Of a DNA stretch of 64,000 nucleotides, positions 50,223 through 59,564 are shown one piece after another. The DNA is from Nocardia transvalensis NBRC 15921 (GTDB taxonomy: Bacteria; Actinomycetota; Actinomycetes; Mycobacteriales; Mycobacteriaceae): positions 1-64,000 of the forward strand of contig NZ_BAGL01000042.1 of the NCBI RefSeq assembly GCF_000308875.1, in the 5' to 3' direction. A program made the position numbers and the translations under genes. Position 1 is the first letter of the stretch; every line of letters begins with the position of its first letter. The notes under the pieces were generated by a model. That model searched no databases and was not told the origin of the DNA. It saw only the letters and a list, made by a program, of their open reading frames with translations.

Positions 50223-51365
50223 TCACAGCAGTCGGCCCTCGAGCCAGGTGCGCAGCCGCTCGACGATCCGCGGCAGGCCCTCGGGCTGATCGACCAGGTA
50301 GTGATTGAGGTGGTCCATCTCGATCAGTTCCGCGTCCGGGTCGGCGCTGGCGGCGTGCATGGCGCGCGAGTCGCTGACGAAGGCGGCCTGATCGCCGCGC
50401 AGGCACAGCACCACCGTCGGGGCCCGCACCGAGGTCAGGTCGGTGAGCGCGTCGGCCCGCGAATGATTCACGCTCCACGTGCTGAGCCAGCTGCGCGCGG
50501 TGACGAATCGGGCCAGGCCACCGGCGCCCTCGTTGGCGGTGCGGGGATCGCCGTACATGCTGCCGGGCGCCCGGTCGCTCGGGTCCAGGCTCAGGTCGAC
50601 GAAGCGCGGGTCGGCGACGGTGCGGTGCACGACGCGTCCCGGATCCGCGCCGGGCCGGTCGCGGGAGCGTCCCAGTTGCTCGCGGGCCCACTCGTCGATG
50701 CGCCGCACGCGGCGGTGCTGCGCGCGCCGGTACTCCTCGACCCACGCCGGATCCAGCGGGAGCGTGCGCGCGGGATCGTAGAGATCCAGGGCCGGATCGG
50801 TGCGGTAGGGATCGCTCTCGTCCACGACGGCCGGATCGATCCAGTTCAGCAGCACCCGGGCCCGCCCGGCGTGCGCACCGGCGAGCATCAGGCCGTCGGC
50901 GGGGATGAGCCCGTGCAGCGCAACGGGTTCCCCGGTCGGCGTGTGCGTGATGCCGGGGTTCTCGGCCTGCCCCTGATAGAAGGACACCAGCGGTCCGCCG
51001 CCGCTGAACCCGAGCAGGACGACCCGCGCGAAGCCGTGCTGCTCCTTCAGCCAGCGCACGCCCGTGCCCAGGTCCTCGGCGGCGCGCTCCATCAGCAGCG
51101 CCGGTTCGTTGGAGGCGTACCGGGTGTTCATCCCCATGATCGGGATGCCGGCGGCGGCGATGGCCTCGAGCAGGAAGTGCGACAGGAAATTCGACGCCGG
51201 ATGCGCCATCAGCACCACGACGTCGCGCGAGAACCGCCGCGGTGTCACCAGATTGCCGTGCAGGGTCGGATAGTGGCGGCTCAATCCGGAGTGGATCTCC
51301 ACCTTGCCGTCCTGGGCGGGGCGGTACGGAATGCGCTGGAAATGTTCCTCGACAGTGTCGGCCAA
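50223..51365 (-). CDS. Alpha/beta hydrolase, first gene of the catabolic operon
   Basis: The 380-residue protein has VVVLMAHPASNFLSHFLLEA near residue 50, the nucleophile elbow GFSGGGPLVSFYQ, and a late MDHLNHYL with the candidate histidine after a conserved Asp in CLRGDQAAF. Ester or C-C bond hydrolysis is possible. I chose the TTG start at 51363-51365 because AGGAGG lies six bases ahead and the longer frame reads into the divergent promoter region. The next gene follows after 23 bases. Confidence 0.82.
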   Translation of the reverse strand: MADTVEEHFQRIPYRPAQDGKVEIHSGLSRHYPTLHGNLVTPRRFSRDVVVLMAHPASNFLSHFLLEAIAAAGIPIMGMNTRYASNEPALLMERAAEDLGTGVRWLKEQHGFARVVLLGFSGGGPLVSFYQGQAENPGITHTPTGEPVALHGLIPADGLMLAGAHAGRARVLLNWIDPAVVDESDPYRTDPALDLYDPARTLPLDPAWVEEYRRAQHRRVRRIDEWAREQLGRSRDRPGADPGRVVHRTVADPRFVDLSLDPSDRAPGSMYGDPRTANEGAGGLARFVTARSWLSTWSVNHSRADALTDLTSVRAPTVVLCLRGDQAAFVSDSRAMHAASADPDAELIEMDHLNHYLVDQPEGLPRIVERLRTWLEGRLL

Positions 51366-51423
51366 CGTCGGCCTCCTGATCTCTTCCGACCGATGCTGCG
51401 ATTCGGATCGCAATCGCGGACCG

Positions 51424-51458
51424 TACTCTATAGTACGTAATGACGGTACACCAGAGTA
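51424..51458. promoter_or_regulatory. Divergent promoter and operator region of the hydrolase and Mas genes
   Basis: TACTCT (51424-51429) and AGAGTA (51453-51458) form an inverted repeat around TATAGT and ACGGTACAC. The 110-base gap serves both divergent transcripts. TATAGT followed by ACGGTAC recurs upstream of the multicopper oxidase at 62962-62976. Confidence 0.45.
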
Positions 51459-51475
51459 TGTAGTGGAGGGTGCGG

Positions 51476-52033
51476 ATGTCGGACATCGACGACGACATCG
51501 ACGAGGCGTCACACTCGGAACCCTCGGAAGAGGTTCTCCCGCAATCCCGTTCGCGCCGACGCGTGCTGTCTTCGGTGGGTATCGCCGTCGTGATCGTGGC
51601 GCTCGCGGTGGCGACGGTGATACTGGCCGTCGATCACCGGGACGCGGCGCGGGACCGCGCGGATCGGTCGGCCTTCCTGCAGGCGGCCCGGCAGGCGGTG
51701 GTCAACCTGACCACGATCTCCTCCGACCACGCCGACGCCGATATCGCGCGCATTCTGGATGGGTCGACCGGCCCGTTCCGCGACGACTTCACCGCGCGCT
51801 CCAAGGCGTTCACGTCGGTGGTCCAGCAGTCGCACGTGTCGACCACCGGGACCGTCACGGCGGCCGGAATCGAATCGGCCTCGGGTGACGAGGCGAAGGT
51901 CCTCGTCGCCGCCACCTCCAAGGTCACCAATGCCGCGGGCGCGCAGAACGAACCCCGGGTGTGGCGGCTGCGCCTGGCGCTCCAGCGAACCGAGGGCCGC
52001 ATCCTGGTATCGAACGTGGACTTCGTCGCATGA
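51476..52033 (+). CDS. Mce-associated membrane protein 1
   Basis: The 185-residue protein has an acidic N-terminus, one membrane helix (VLSSVGIAVVIVALAVATVI) and an extracytoplasmic NTF2-like domain with AVVNLTTISSDHADADIARI followed by DGSTGPFRDDF. These are marks of Mce-associated (Mam/Mas) proteins, which accompany and support Mce importers. GGAGG lies six bases before ATG 51476. It is coupled to the second Mas gene by an ATGA overlap and converges on the mce operon. Confidence 0.85.
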   Translation: MSDIDDDIDEASHSEPSEEVLPQSRSRRRVLSSVGIAVVIVALAVATVILAVDHRDAARDRADRSAFLQAARQAVVNLTTISSDHADADIARILDGSTGPFRDDFTARSKAFTSVVQQSHVSTTGTVTAAGIESASGDEAKVLVAATSKVTNAAGAQNEPRVWRLRLALQRTEGRILVSNVDFVA

Positions 52034-52533
52034 GCACGCGCACCGGGCGAGAGTTGTTGCGGCGGGCGCGTATTCCGGTGCTGGTCCTGGTGACGGCGGC
52101 ACTCGTGATCACGACGGCCTGGTCGCTCGTGCGGTATCGCGAGGACGCCGCCCGCGCGAGCGCCGAAGGAGAGGTCGGGCGCGCGGCCGCCGACGCCGCG
52201 GCCGCGGTGCTGTCCTACAGACCCGATACCGTCGCCGACGACCTGGCCCGGGCGCGTACCCACCTGGGTGGCGATTTCGCCACGTACTTCGACGAACTCG
52301 GCACCGAGGTGGTCCGCCCCGCGGCCACCGGGCGGCACATGTCCTCCACGGCGACCGTCACCGCCACCTCGGTCGTCTCCGCCGACACCGACCACGCGGT
52401 CGCCCTCGTCTTCGTCAGCCAGGCGACCACGGCCGACGACCTGAAACAGCCCACCACCATGTCCAGCGCCCTCCGCCTGGAACTTCGCAAGTCCGGCTCT
52501 CGCTGGCTGGTCACCAAGCTCGACACGGTCTGA
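52030..52533 (+). CDS. Mce-associated membrane protein 2
   Basis: This 167-residue protein has the same plan as the preceding one: short basic cytoplasmic start, membrane helix IPVLVLVTAALVITTAWSLV, and a domain with AVLSYRPDTVADDLARARTH and GDFATYFDELGTEVV. The two probably form a pair on the outer face of the membrane. The ATG overlaps the previous stop. Its stop is 14 bases from the mceF stop, tail to tail. Confidence 0.85.
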   Translation: MSTRTGRELLRRARIPVLVLVTAALVITTAWSLVRYREDAARASAEGEVGRAAADAAAAVLSYRPDTVADDLARARTHLGGDFATYFDELGTEVVRPAATGRHMSSTATVTATSVVSADTDHAVALVFVSQATTADDLKQPTTMSSALRLELRKSGSRWLVTKLDTV

Positions 52534-52547
52534 GTCCGCCGGCGGCA

Positions 52548-53936
52548 TCAGGGTGGGGGCGCCAGCAGCGTGCGGAGGGGCACGGGGCCGACCGATGACG
52601 AATGTCGCAGGCCCGCATCGGCGTACAGGTTGCCGTCCGGGCCGACGTAGGTGCCGTCGGAGGGGATGTAGGTGGCGGTTCCCGCTATCGGGTGCGGTGG
52701 AGGCGGAGTACCGCGCGGCGGTTCGTCCGCGTTCGCGGCGTTGTCGTCCGATGACTCACCGGACGGGTCGCGGCAGAGCTGGACTGTGGCGGCGCGGCGG
52801 CCGGGGAACTCCATGCACGGGAGGTTGCGGGCGCCGCGGACGGCGCGGGGGTCGTCCGGCGCTACTTTGCAGTACAGGTTCTCCGGGGTTTCGGCGGTGT
52901 CGGTCTCGGTCGGGGAGCGGCGCTGGTCCGGAGGGAGGAAGCCCTCGATGCACGGCGGGGGATCGTTCAGCTGGTTGGCGAAGAAGGTGTTCTGGCCGGG
53001 GTCGTCGGCATTCGGCAGGCCCGCGGACTGCGTCGCGTCGATCAGCGGGGGATAGAGCACGAGGATCTGTTCCAGGGACGGGTTGTACACCGCCGCAACC
53101 TGTTCGACGGTCACCAGGTTCGACAGCAGCAGCGGCAGGGTGGGGCGCAGCTGCGCGAACAGGGCCGAGATCTCGCCGGCGGCGGGCGCGGCCTGTCCGA
53201 TCACGCCGCGCAGGTGGCCGTCGCTGTCGCGCAGCTGCCCGGTCAGCGCCGCGAGCGACGAGGCCCACTGGCGGATCGCGTCGCCGGTCACGGTCTGGGT
53301 GTCCAGTAACGGGCCGAGTTGATCGATCAGTGTCGCCGCCGGCCGGCCCACCTGTGCCGCGGCGCGGGCCAGCTGGTGCAGGGCGTCGACCAGCTCGCGC
53401 AGCTGCGGTCCCACTCCGTTGACGGCGGTGAAGGTTTCGTCGAGCACCGTGCGCAGATTGCCGGGACCGATCGCGTCGAGCGACGCCTCGATGCGGTCGA
53501 GGATCACGCCGATGTCGGCGGGGGTCGAGGTGCGGTCGGCGGCGATCTCCGCGCCGTCGGCGAGGTAGGGCGCACCGTCGTGCCGGGGCACCAGGTCGAC
53601 GTATTGTTCGCCGACCGCCGACATGCTGCGCACGGCCGCGTCCAGATCGGCGGGCACCTGGGTCGAGGACTTCAGCGACAGCGTCGCGCGGGCCCCGGAC
53701 GCGGTGGTGTCCAGCGCGGTCACCTTGCCGATGGTGACGCCCCGATAGCTGACATCGGCATTGCGGTACAGCCCGCCGCCGTCACGCAGCTGCACATGGA
53801 CCGTGTAGCGGCCGATTCCGGCGCGTTCGGGCAGCCGCGCGTATTCGGTCGCGGCCAGCGCCATGGACACCACCGCGATAACGGCGAATACCCAGAGCTT
53901 GCGCGGCAGCGGGCGCGGACGTCGGCTTCGCCTCAT
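52548..53936 (-). CDS. mceF: Mce family protein, MceF position
   Basis: The 462-residue protein starts with a basic stretch and a membrane helix (LWVFAVIAVVSMALAATEYA). The MCE domain follows: YTVHVQLRDGGGLYRNADVS, YRGVTIGKVTAL. Then comes a long helical part, and the typical MceF tail YIPSDGTYVGPDGNLYADAG. MceA-F are thought to form the hexameric lipid channel across the envelope. It is the last gene of the operon and overlaps mceE by four bases. Confidence 0.9.
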   Translation of the reverse strand: MRRSRRPRPLPRKLWVFAVIAVVSMALAATEYARLPERAGIGRYTVHVQLRDGGGLYRNADVSYRGVTIGKVTALDTTASGARATLSLKSSTQVPADLDAAVRSMSAVGEQYVDLVPRHDGAPYLADGAEIAADRTSTPADIGVILDRIEASLDAIGPGNLRTVLDETFTAVNGVGPQLRELVDALHQLARAAAQVGRPAATLIDQLGPLLDTQTVTGDAIRQWASSLAALTGQLRDSDGHLRGVIGQAAPAAGEISALFAQLRPTLPLLLSNLVTVEQVAAVYNPSLEQILVLYPPLIDATQSAGLPNADDPGQNTFFANQLNDPPPCIEGFLPPDQRRSPTETDTAETPENLYCKVAPDDPRAVRGARNLPCMEFPGRRAATVQLCRDPSGESSDDNAANADEPPRGTPPPPHPIAGTATYIPSDGTYVGPDGNLYADAGLRHSSSVGPVPLRTLLAPPP

Positions 53937-55087
53937 CGCGGCGCCTCCGGATTCAGCAGCCCCGGCAGGGGAGTCGGCGCGGTCTGCACGGGTCCGGGGG
54001 CGGTGTGGCCGACCACCGCCTCGAGCCCGCTCAACATGCCCTGGAGGGGCGTGCCCAGCAGCAGCGCGTTGTCGAGGGTGCGCAGCCGAAGGTCCAGTGT
54101 GACTTCACCATTGGCGTAGTCGCCGCGCACGGCGTTGGCGTAGGTGTCGATGGGGAAGGGGTAGGTGAGCAGGTAGCGCAGCGAATCGGTGAGCGAGGAT
54201 CCCGCGTCGGCCAGCGACGCCAGCACCGGTTGCAGGTCGCGCAGTTCCGCGTCGAGGTTGTCGCGGGTGTTGCCGATCAGCGCGGTGGCGGTGCAGCCGA
54301 GATCGCCGAGCCCGGTCAGCGCGCGGGTGAGATCGACGCGGCGGTCGCGGATCACCGTCAGCGCCGGTTCGAGATGCGCTATGGCGGTGCCGATCTCGTC
54401 GTGACGGGCGGCCAGGCGCGTATTGAGCGCGTCGAGTCCGGCGATGGCGTCGACGATGTCCTGCTTCTGCCCGTCGAGCCCGCGCACCAGCGTGTCCAGC
54501 TTCGCGAGCAGATCGCGCACCGCGTTCTCGCGCCCGGACAGCGCCCCGTTCAGTTCGCTGCTGATGTCGTGAATCTGGGCCAGGCCGCCGCCGCTGAGCA
54601 CCAGCGACATCGACGAGAGGGTCTGCTCGGTGGTCGGGAAACTGCCCGCGCGCGCCAAGGGGATCAGCGCGCCGTCGCGCAGTTCGCCCCGCGCGGGTTC
54701 CGTGGCGGGCGGGGCGAGTTCGATGTGCGTGCTGCCCAGCAGGCTGGTCTGGCCGAGCTTCGCGGTCGCGTTCTCCGGCAGCCGCACGCCTCCGTCCAGG
54801 CGGACGGTGACCAGGGCGTGTTGGCCGGACAGCGACAGCCCGGTGACGCTGCCGACGGTGACATCGGAGACCAGGACCGGTGAATTGCGTTGAATCGTGG
54901 ACACATCCGGCATCTCGATGCGCACCGCATACGACCCCTCCCCGTGCCCGGCGGTCCCGGGCAGCGGCAGGGAGTTCACTCCGCGCCAGCCGCAACCACT
55001 CCCGGCGAGCACGACCAGTCCGAGGACGACCGCCACGATGCCGTAATGATGAACCCGCGTGAGGCGGCGTTGCCCGAGCGGCGTCAT
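53933..55087 (-). CDS. mceE: Mce family lipoprotein, MceE (LprK/LprN type)
   Basis: The 384-residue protein has a lipobox in VVLGLVVLAGSGCGWRG, the mark of the MceE position, then the MCE domain YAVRIEMPDVSTIQRNSPVL with VSDVTVGSVTGLSLSGQHAL. Its helical region contains repeated heptad-like segments (LAKLDTLVRGLDGQKQDIVD). ATG 55085-55087 overlaps the mceD stop. Confidence 0.92.
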   Translation of the reverse strand: MTPLGQRRLTRVHHYGIVAVVLGLVVLAGSGCGWRGVNSLPLPGTAGHGEGSYAVRIEMPDVSTIQRNSPVLVSDVTVGSVTGLSLSGQHALVTVRLDGGVRLPENATAKLGQTSLLGSTHIELAPPATEPARGELRDGALIPLARAGSFPTTEQTLSSMSLVLSGGGLAQIHDISSELNGALSGRENAVRDLLAKLDTLVRGLDGQKQDIVDAIAGLDALNTRLAARHDEIGTAIAHLEPALTVIRDRRVDLTRALTGLGDLGCTATALIGNTRDNLDAELRDLQPVLASLADAGSSLTDSLRYLLTYPFPIDTYANAVRGDYANGEVTLDLRLRTLDNALLLGTPLQGMLSGLEAVVGHTAPGPVQTAPTPLPGLLNPEAPR

Positions 55088-56346
55088 CGCGTACCTCCCG
55101 GGATCAGCAACTGCGCCAAAGGTGGTGGCAATTGCGCCAAAGGCGGCGGTAAAGATGGTGGTCGCGGGGGCTCGGGGGGAACGAGATCCGGTGTGCTGTA
55201 GGCGAGTTGGCCAGGCAACGCGCCCACTCCGCGTGACGGGTTCACCGCCAGCGGCGGATAGTCGGTGCGCAGCAGTTCGAGTAGCGGCCCGAGGTAGCGG
55301 ACGCACGACCGGGCGCCCTGCTGGGCGTCGCTCCGCTCGGCCGCGGCGATCGCCGAGCAGACGAAGTTCACCGGATTGGCGAAGTTGCTCAGCGCCAGCG
55401 CCGACACCACCGCGTTGTGCGCCGGCTGGTAGATATTCTCCAGGTTGGCCAACGCGTTCGGCGCGACGTGCAGCACCTGCGCCAGCCCGTCACGCTGCTG
55501 GGCGAGCGTCCCCGCCACGGCCGAGAGGCCGTCGACGGAACCGCCGAGTCGCGCCCGGTTGTCGGCGACGAACCGGGTCACCTCGCCCAGCGCGCCGTCG
55601 AGTCCGGCGAGGGCGTCGCCCATATCGCCGCGATTGTCGGCGAGCAGCGTGGACACCGTGGCCAGGCGATTGTCTATCGCCACGATCTGCTGCCCGCTCT
55701 GCGACAGCGCGGTGACGAAGGTCTGCAGGTTGGCGACGATCGACACCAGGTCGCCGCGGCCCTCCGACAGGGTCTTCATCGCCGCCGACAGCGTGGTGAG
55801 CGTCTCGTGCAGGCTCGGTCCCGCGCCGCGCAGATCGGCGGCCGCGGTGTCGACGATCTGCCCGAGAGGTCCGCGCGGGTCGGTATCGGTCGGCCCGAGC
55901 GCCGTGGCCAGCCGTTGCAGCTGCGTCTTGATCTGGTCCCATTCCACCGGAACGGCGGTGCGTCCCAAGGGAATCGTGGCCCCGTCGGCCAGCTTCGGCC
56001 CCCCGGTGTAGACGGGTGTGAGCTGAACGAACCGGGACGACACCAGATTCGGCGACATGACGACCGCCTTGGCCCCGGCGGGCACCGGCCGATCCTTGTC
56101 GACGTGGAATCGCACCCGGACCTTGTCGCCCGCCGGCTCGATCGCGTCGATCCGGCCGACCGCGACCCCCATGACCTTCACCTCGTCACCGGCGTAAAGC
56201 CCGGTAGCGGAGGGGAATTCGGCGGTGAAGGAGTCGGTGGTCACGCGCGGCGCGACGATATACGAGCCCACCGCGAGCACGGCGAGCACCGCGACGACGG
56301 ACACCCACACCAGCGGCGAGCGACGGTTGCCGGAACGCGAATTCAT
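55084..56346 (-). CDS. mceD: Mce family protein, MceD position
   Basis: The 420-residue protein has a membrane helix (LVWVSVVAVLAVLAVGSYIV) and an MCE domain (FTAEFPSATGLYAGDEVKVM, GVAVGRIDAIEPAGDKVRV). A long coiled region and a Pro-rich tail with a short repeat (LPPPLAQLPPPLAQLLIP) follow. Two cysteines near residues 331 and 347 are common in MceD. Both ends overlap their neighbours by four bases. Confidence 0.92.
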   Translation of the reverse strand: MNSRSGNRRSPLVWVSVVAVLAVLAVGSYIVAPRVTTDSFTAEFPSATGLYAGDEVKVMGVAVGRIDAIEPAGDKVRVRFHVDKDRPVPAGAKAVVMSPNLVSSRFVQLTPVYTGGPKLADGATIPLGRTAVPVEWDQIKTQLQRLATALGPTDTDPRGPLGQIVDTAAADLRGAGPSLHETLTTLSAAMKTLSEGRGDLVSIVANLQTFVTALSQSGQQIVAIDNRLATVSTLLADNRGDMGDALAGLDGALGEVTRFVADNRARLGGSVDGLSAVAGTLAQQRDGLAQVLHVAPNALANLENIYQPAHNAVVSALALSNFANPVNFVCSAIAAAERSDAQQGARSCVRYLGPLLELLRTDYPPLAVNPSRGVGALPGQLAYSTPDLVPPEPPRPPSLPPPLAQLPPPLAQLLIPGGTR

Positions 56347-57365
56347 CGTCCCCCCTGCGGAATCCCCGGTGCGGGCGGACCCAGTGCCGCGTCGACATAC
56401 GGCGCGATGATCTGCCCGGGAATCAGGTTCTGGATATAGGAATTGAAGAACGGCCCGCTCGCCACGGCTTCCCCGAGTTCGGTCATGTACGGGCCGAGAC
56501 GGCCGATCGCGGTGGCGATATTGTCGCTGTTCTCGCGCAGGATGCCGAGCACGGCGTTGACCCGGTCCAGCGTCGGGCCCAGCTGTGCCTCGTTGTCGCG
56601 GACCAGCCCGTTCAGCTGCGTGGCCAGCGCGCTCACATTGGTGAACAGGGTCGATACGGCGGCGCGCCGATCCTGCAATTCGCCGAGCACGGCGCCGGCG
56701 TCGATGATCAGGGTGTTGAGCTGCCCGCTGCGCTGCGACAGCACCTCGGTGACCTTCCCGGCGTGCGCGAGCAGATCGCGCAGTTGCTGGTCGCGCTCGG
56801 CGATCGTCGCCGACAACCGGCCGACACCGTCCACGGCCGCGCGAATGTCGTCGGGGGTCTGCTGGAGAGTGCCGGCCAGTACGCGCATGGACCGGCTCAG
56901 CTGATCGGTGTCGATATTTCCGGCGGTCCGGTCGAGATCGCTCAGGGCGTCGGTGAGGTTGTAGGGCGAGGTGGTGCGCTCGACCCCGATGGTGTCGCCG
57001 GGCCGCAGCGCGCCCGTTCCGGCCGGTTGCAGGCGCAGGTGCCGGGCGCCGAGCACCGTCGCGGTCGCGATCCGCGCGGTGGTGTCACGGCCGGGCGTCA
57101 CCCCGCAGCCGAGATCGAAATCGACTGCGACAGTGGCGCCCTCGATGCCGATGCGGCGCACGCTGCCGCAGTCGACACCGGCGACCTCCACGACGTCGCC
57201 GGTGCGCAGCCCGCCGCTGTCGGTGAACAGGGCCCGATAGGTGCTGTGGCTGGAGAGGAACGGCAGCGCCTCGATGTTCAGCGTCGCCAGCACCGCCAGC
57301 AGGATCACGGTGGTGCCCACCAGTCCGGCCCGGAAGGGGTCGCGAGTGTCGTTGCCGCGCATCAT
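56343..57365 (-). CDS. mceC: Mce family protein, MceC position
   Basis: The 340-residue protein has a membrane helix (AGLVGTTVILLAVLATLNIE), the MCE domain (YRALFTDSGGLRTGDVVEVA, GVDCGSVRRIGIEGATVAVD) and a helical remainder. The end FFNSYIQNLIPGQIIAPYVD is family-typical. Two ATG codons stand in tandem at 57365 and 57362, the second overlapping the mceB stop. Confidence 0.92.
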   Translation of the reverse strand: MMRGNDTRDPFRAGLVGTTVILLAVLATLNIEALPFLSSHSTYRALFTDSGGLRTGDVVEVAGVDCGSVRRIGIEGATVAVDFDLGCGVTPGRDTTARIATATVLGARHLRLQPAGTGALRPGDTIGVERTTSPYNLTDALSDLDRTAGNIDTDQLSRSMRVLAGTLQQTPDDIRAAVDGVGRLSATIAERDQQLRDLLAHAGKVTEVLSQRSGQLNTLIIDAGAVLGELQDRRAAVSTLFTNVSALATQLNGLVRDNEAQLGPTLDRVNAVLGILRENSDNIATAIGRLGPYMTELGEAVASGPFFNSYIQNLIPGQIIAPYVDAALGPPAPGIPQGGR

Positions 57366-58384
57366 TTCGGAGCGCACCGCCCCGTGGTCTGCCCGATCAG
57401 CGGGGTGGTGACCGAGGCGCCGTCCGGTCCGTCGAGCTGGATCCGCAACCCGCACAGGTAGTAGTTGAAGAAGTTGCCGTACGCGCCGAGCCGGGTCAGC
57501 GCCGCGTAGGTGTCGGGCAGCCGCCCCAGCACACTGTCCAGGGTGCCGGATCCGGCATTCAGCTGATCGGCGGTCCGGCCGAGTTCGCCGACGGTGCCCG
57601 CGAGCGCCGGACGGTCGTCGGCCAGCAGCCCGGCCAGCGCGGCGGTCGACCGGTCGATGTGGTCCAGCGCCTGTCCCCAGGCATCGCTGTCCCGGGCCAG
57701 CCCGGTGGCGATCTGCTGCACGGTGTCCAGCGCCGAGGACAGTTCGGCGTCATGCTTGTCGATACTGCCCAGCACCGTGTCCAGGTTGGCGACGACGCGT
57801 CCGATCACCTGGTCGCGATCGGCGAGCGTGCTGGTCAGCGCCGCGGCGTGCACCAGCAGGGACTGCACGGTCCCGCCCTGCCCCTGCAAGACCGCGATCA
57901 GCTCGCCGGAGAGATTGTTGATCTGCACGGGATCGAGCCCGCGAAACAGCGGCTGGAAGCTGCCGATCAGCAGGTCGAGGTCGAGCGCGGGTGCGGTGTG
58001 GTCGAGCGGGATGGTGTATCCGGGGGAGACGGGCGCGGGATCGCCTGGGCCCTCCTGCAATTCGAGATATCGGTCGCCCACGAGATTCTGGTAGCGGACC
58101 AGTGCGCGGGTCGCGCTCGTGACGCGGTAGGTGTCGTCGACGTCGAGTTCGACGTGCCCGCGGTATCCGTCGCCGACGCCGACCGCGGCGACACGGCCCA
58201 CCTCGACGCCCGCGACCCGGACGAAATCGCCCTTCTTCAAGCCGGAGACATCGGTGAACTCGGCGCGGTAGCCGTGCCCGGAGTCGAAGCGGAACTGGCC
58301 GAACACGACGACCAGCGCGGCCACGATCACCAGCATCGCGGCGGCGAACAGGCCGGCCTTGACGGTCGTCGCGGTACTGCTCAT
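57362..58384 (-). CDS. mceB: Mce family protein, MceB position
   Basis: The 340-residue protein has a membrane helix (AGLFAAAMLVIVAALVVVFG) and the MCE domain (YRAEFTDVSGLKKGDFVRVA, GVEVGRVAAVGVGDGYRGHV). The C-terminal YGNFFNYYLCGLRIQLDGPD with its cysteine recurs in MceB proteins. It overlaps both neighbours by four bases or fewer. Confidence 0.92.
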   Translation of the reverse strand: MSSTATTVKAGLFAAAMLVIVAALVVVFGQFRFDSGHGYRAEFTDVSGLKKGDFVRVAGVEVGRVAAVGVGDGYRGHVELDVDDTYRVTSATRALVRYQNLVGDRYLELQEGPGDPAPVSPGYTIPLDHTAPALDLDLLIGSFQPLFRGLDPVQINNLSGELIAVLQGQGGTVQSLLVHAAALTSTLADRDQVIGRVVANLDTVLGSIDKHDAELSSALDTVQQIATGLARDSDAWGQALDHIDRSTAALAGLLADDRPALAGTVGELGRTADQLNAGSGTLDSVLGRLPDTYAALTRLGAYGNFFNYYLCGLRIQLDGPDGASVTTPLIGQTTGRCAPK

Positions 58385-59559
58385 CGTGGCCGTCCCGGAG
58401 TCGAGGTGGTGTACAGCAGATCCAGCAGCGAACCCGGGACCAGTCGCCGGCCGCCGGTGCTGTCGCGGAAGGGATTCGCGCCGGTGTCGGCGACCACGTA
58501 GGGCGTGGGGACGTCGGCCATGGTCGTCTTCGGCAGCGAGCCACAGCGCGGGCCGCCGCTCGCGCGGACCACCGGCAGATTGTCGGGGTAGGTGTACGGG
58601 CTGGTGCCGAGCAGCAGCGTCGAGCGCAGCAGCATGCTGGCCCCGTTGCCGCCGGATACCGGCTCGGCGAGTGTGCGGGCCTCGTCGGCGCCCTGGAGGA
58701 AGCAGGTGATCTCGGGCGCGTACTCGCCGAGCAGCGAGGTCGTCGGATCCAGCAGCGTGATCGCAGAGGTCAGCGGGTCGGCATTGGCGGACAGGACCTG
58801 GGTGCCGGTGTCGGACATGCCGATCACGGCCAGCAGGACGTGGTCGAGGGTGTCGGCGGTGTCGACCAGCGTGTCGGCCGTGGTCGACGCCCGGGTGAGG
58901 GTGTCCGACAGGTCGTCGGCGGCGTCGGCGTAGATTTCGGTCGTGTCGGCGGTGGACCGCATGTCGTGCCGGAGCTGGGGGAGTAGCGGATCGATCTGCG
59001 CCAGAACGGCATTGGCGTCGTCGATGGCGCGCCCCAGGTCGTCGCCCTGCCCGCGCAGCGCGCCCGCCACCGCCGAGAGGGTGACGTTCAGCTTCGCCGG
59101 ATCCACGGCCCGCAGGATCGCGGTCAGGGATTCGAAGACCGAGTCGATCTCGACGGTCACGGATCCGGCGCGGATCGTCGCACCGGCGGCGATGGATCGC
59201 GTGCTGGGGTCCGGCGGATCGGTCAGGGTGATGTACTTCTCGCCGAAGACGGTGGTCGAGGTGATGTCGGCGCGAGTGTCGGACGGCACGGCGGCCGCCG
59301 CGTGCCGGTCGAGCCGGACCTCGACCACTGCCCCGCCCGGCCCGTTCTCGACGCCGACGACGCGGCCGACCTCGACGCCGTGCCGCTTCACCAGCGCGCC
59401 GGACCGCAATGCCAGTCCGGCCCGGCCGGATTCGACGGTGATCGGCACCGCGGGCCGGAACGCGCCCCGGTACGCGGCGTAGGTCAGCGCGAGCACACCG
59501 GCCAGCACGACCGCGAGCCCGAGGGCGGCCGCCTTCTTCGCCAGCGCTTTCCATGTCAT
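58381..59559 (-). CDS. mceA: Mce family protein, MceA position
   Basis: The 392-residue protein has a membrane helix (ALGLAVVLAGVLALTYAAYR), the MCE domain (PITVESGRAGLALRSGALVK, RHGVEVGRVVGVENGPGGAV) and SDTRADITSTTVFGEKYITL, a well-kept MceA segment. A long helical region follows. ATG 59557-59559 starts six bases behind the yrbEB stop. Which of the numbered mce operons this matches cannot be told by eye. Confidence 0.92.
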   Translation of the reverse strand: MTWKALAKKAAALGLAVVLAGVLALTYAAYRGAFRPAVPITVESGRAGLALRSGALVKRHGVEVGRVVGVENGPGGAVVEVRLDRHAAAAVPSDTRADITSTTVFGEKYITLTDPPDPSTRSIAAGATIRAGSVTVEIDSVFESLTAILRAVDPAKLNVTLSAVAGALRGQGDDLGRAIDDANAVLAQIDPLLPQLRHDMRSTADTTEIYADAADDLSDTLTRASTTADTLVDTADTLDHVLLAVIGMSDTGTQVLSANADPLTSAITLLDPTTSLLGEYAPEITCFLQGADEARTLAEPVSGGNGASMLLRSTLLLGTSPYTYPDNLPVVRASGGPRCGSLPKTTMADVPTPYVVADTGANPFRDSTGGRRLVPGSLLDLLYTTSTPGRPR

Positions 59560-59564
59560 CTCGA

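Noticed and set aside
50223-51512. Hydrolase starting at the first ATG of its frame
   Set aside because: That frame crosses the divergent promoter and the start of the Mas gene. The TTG at 51365 with AGGAGG six bases ahead is a far better start.
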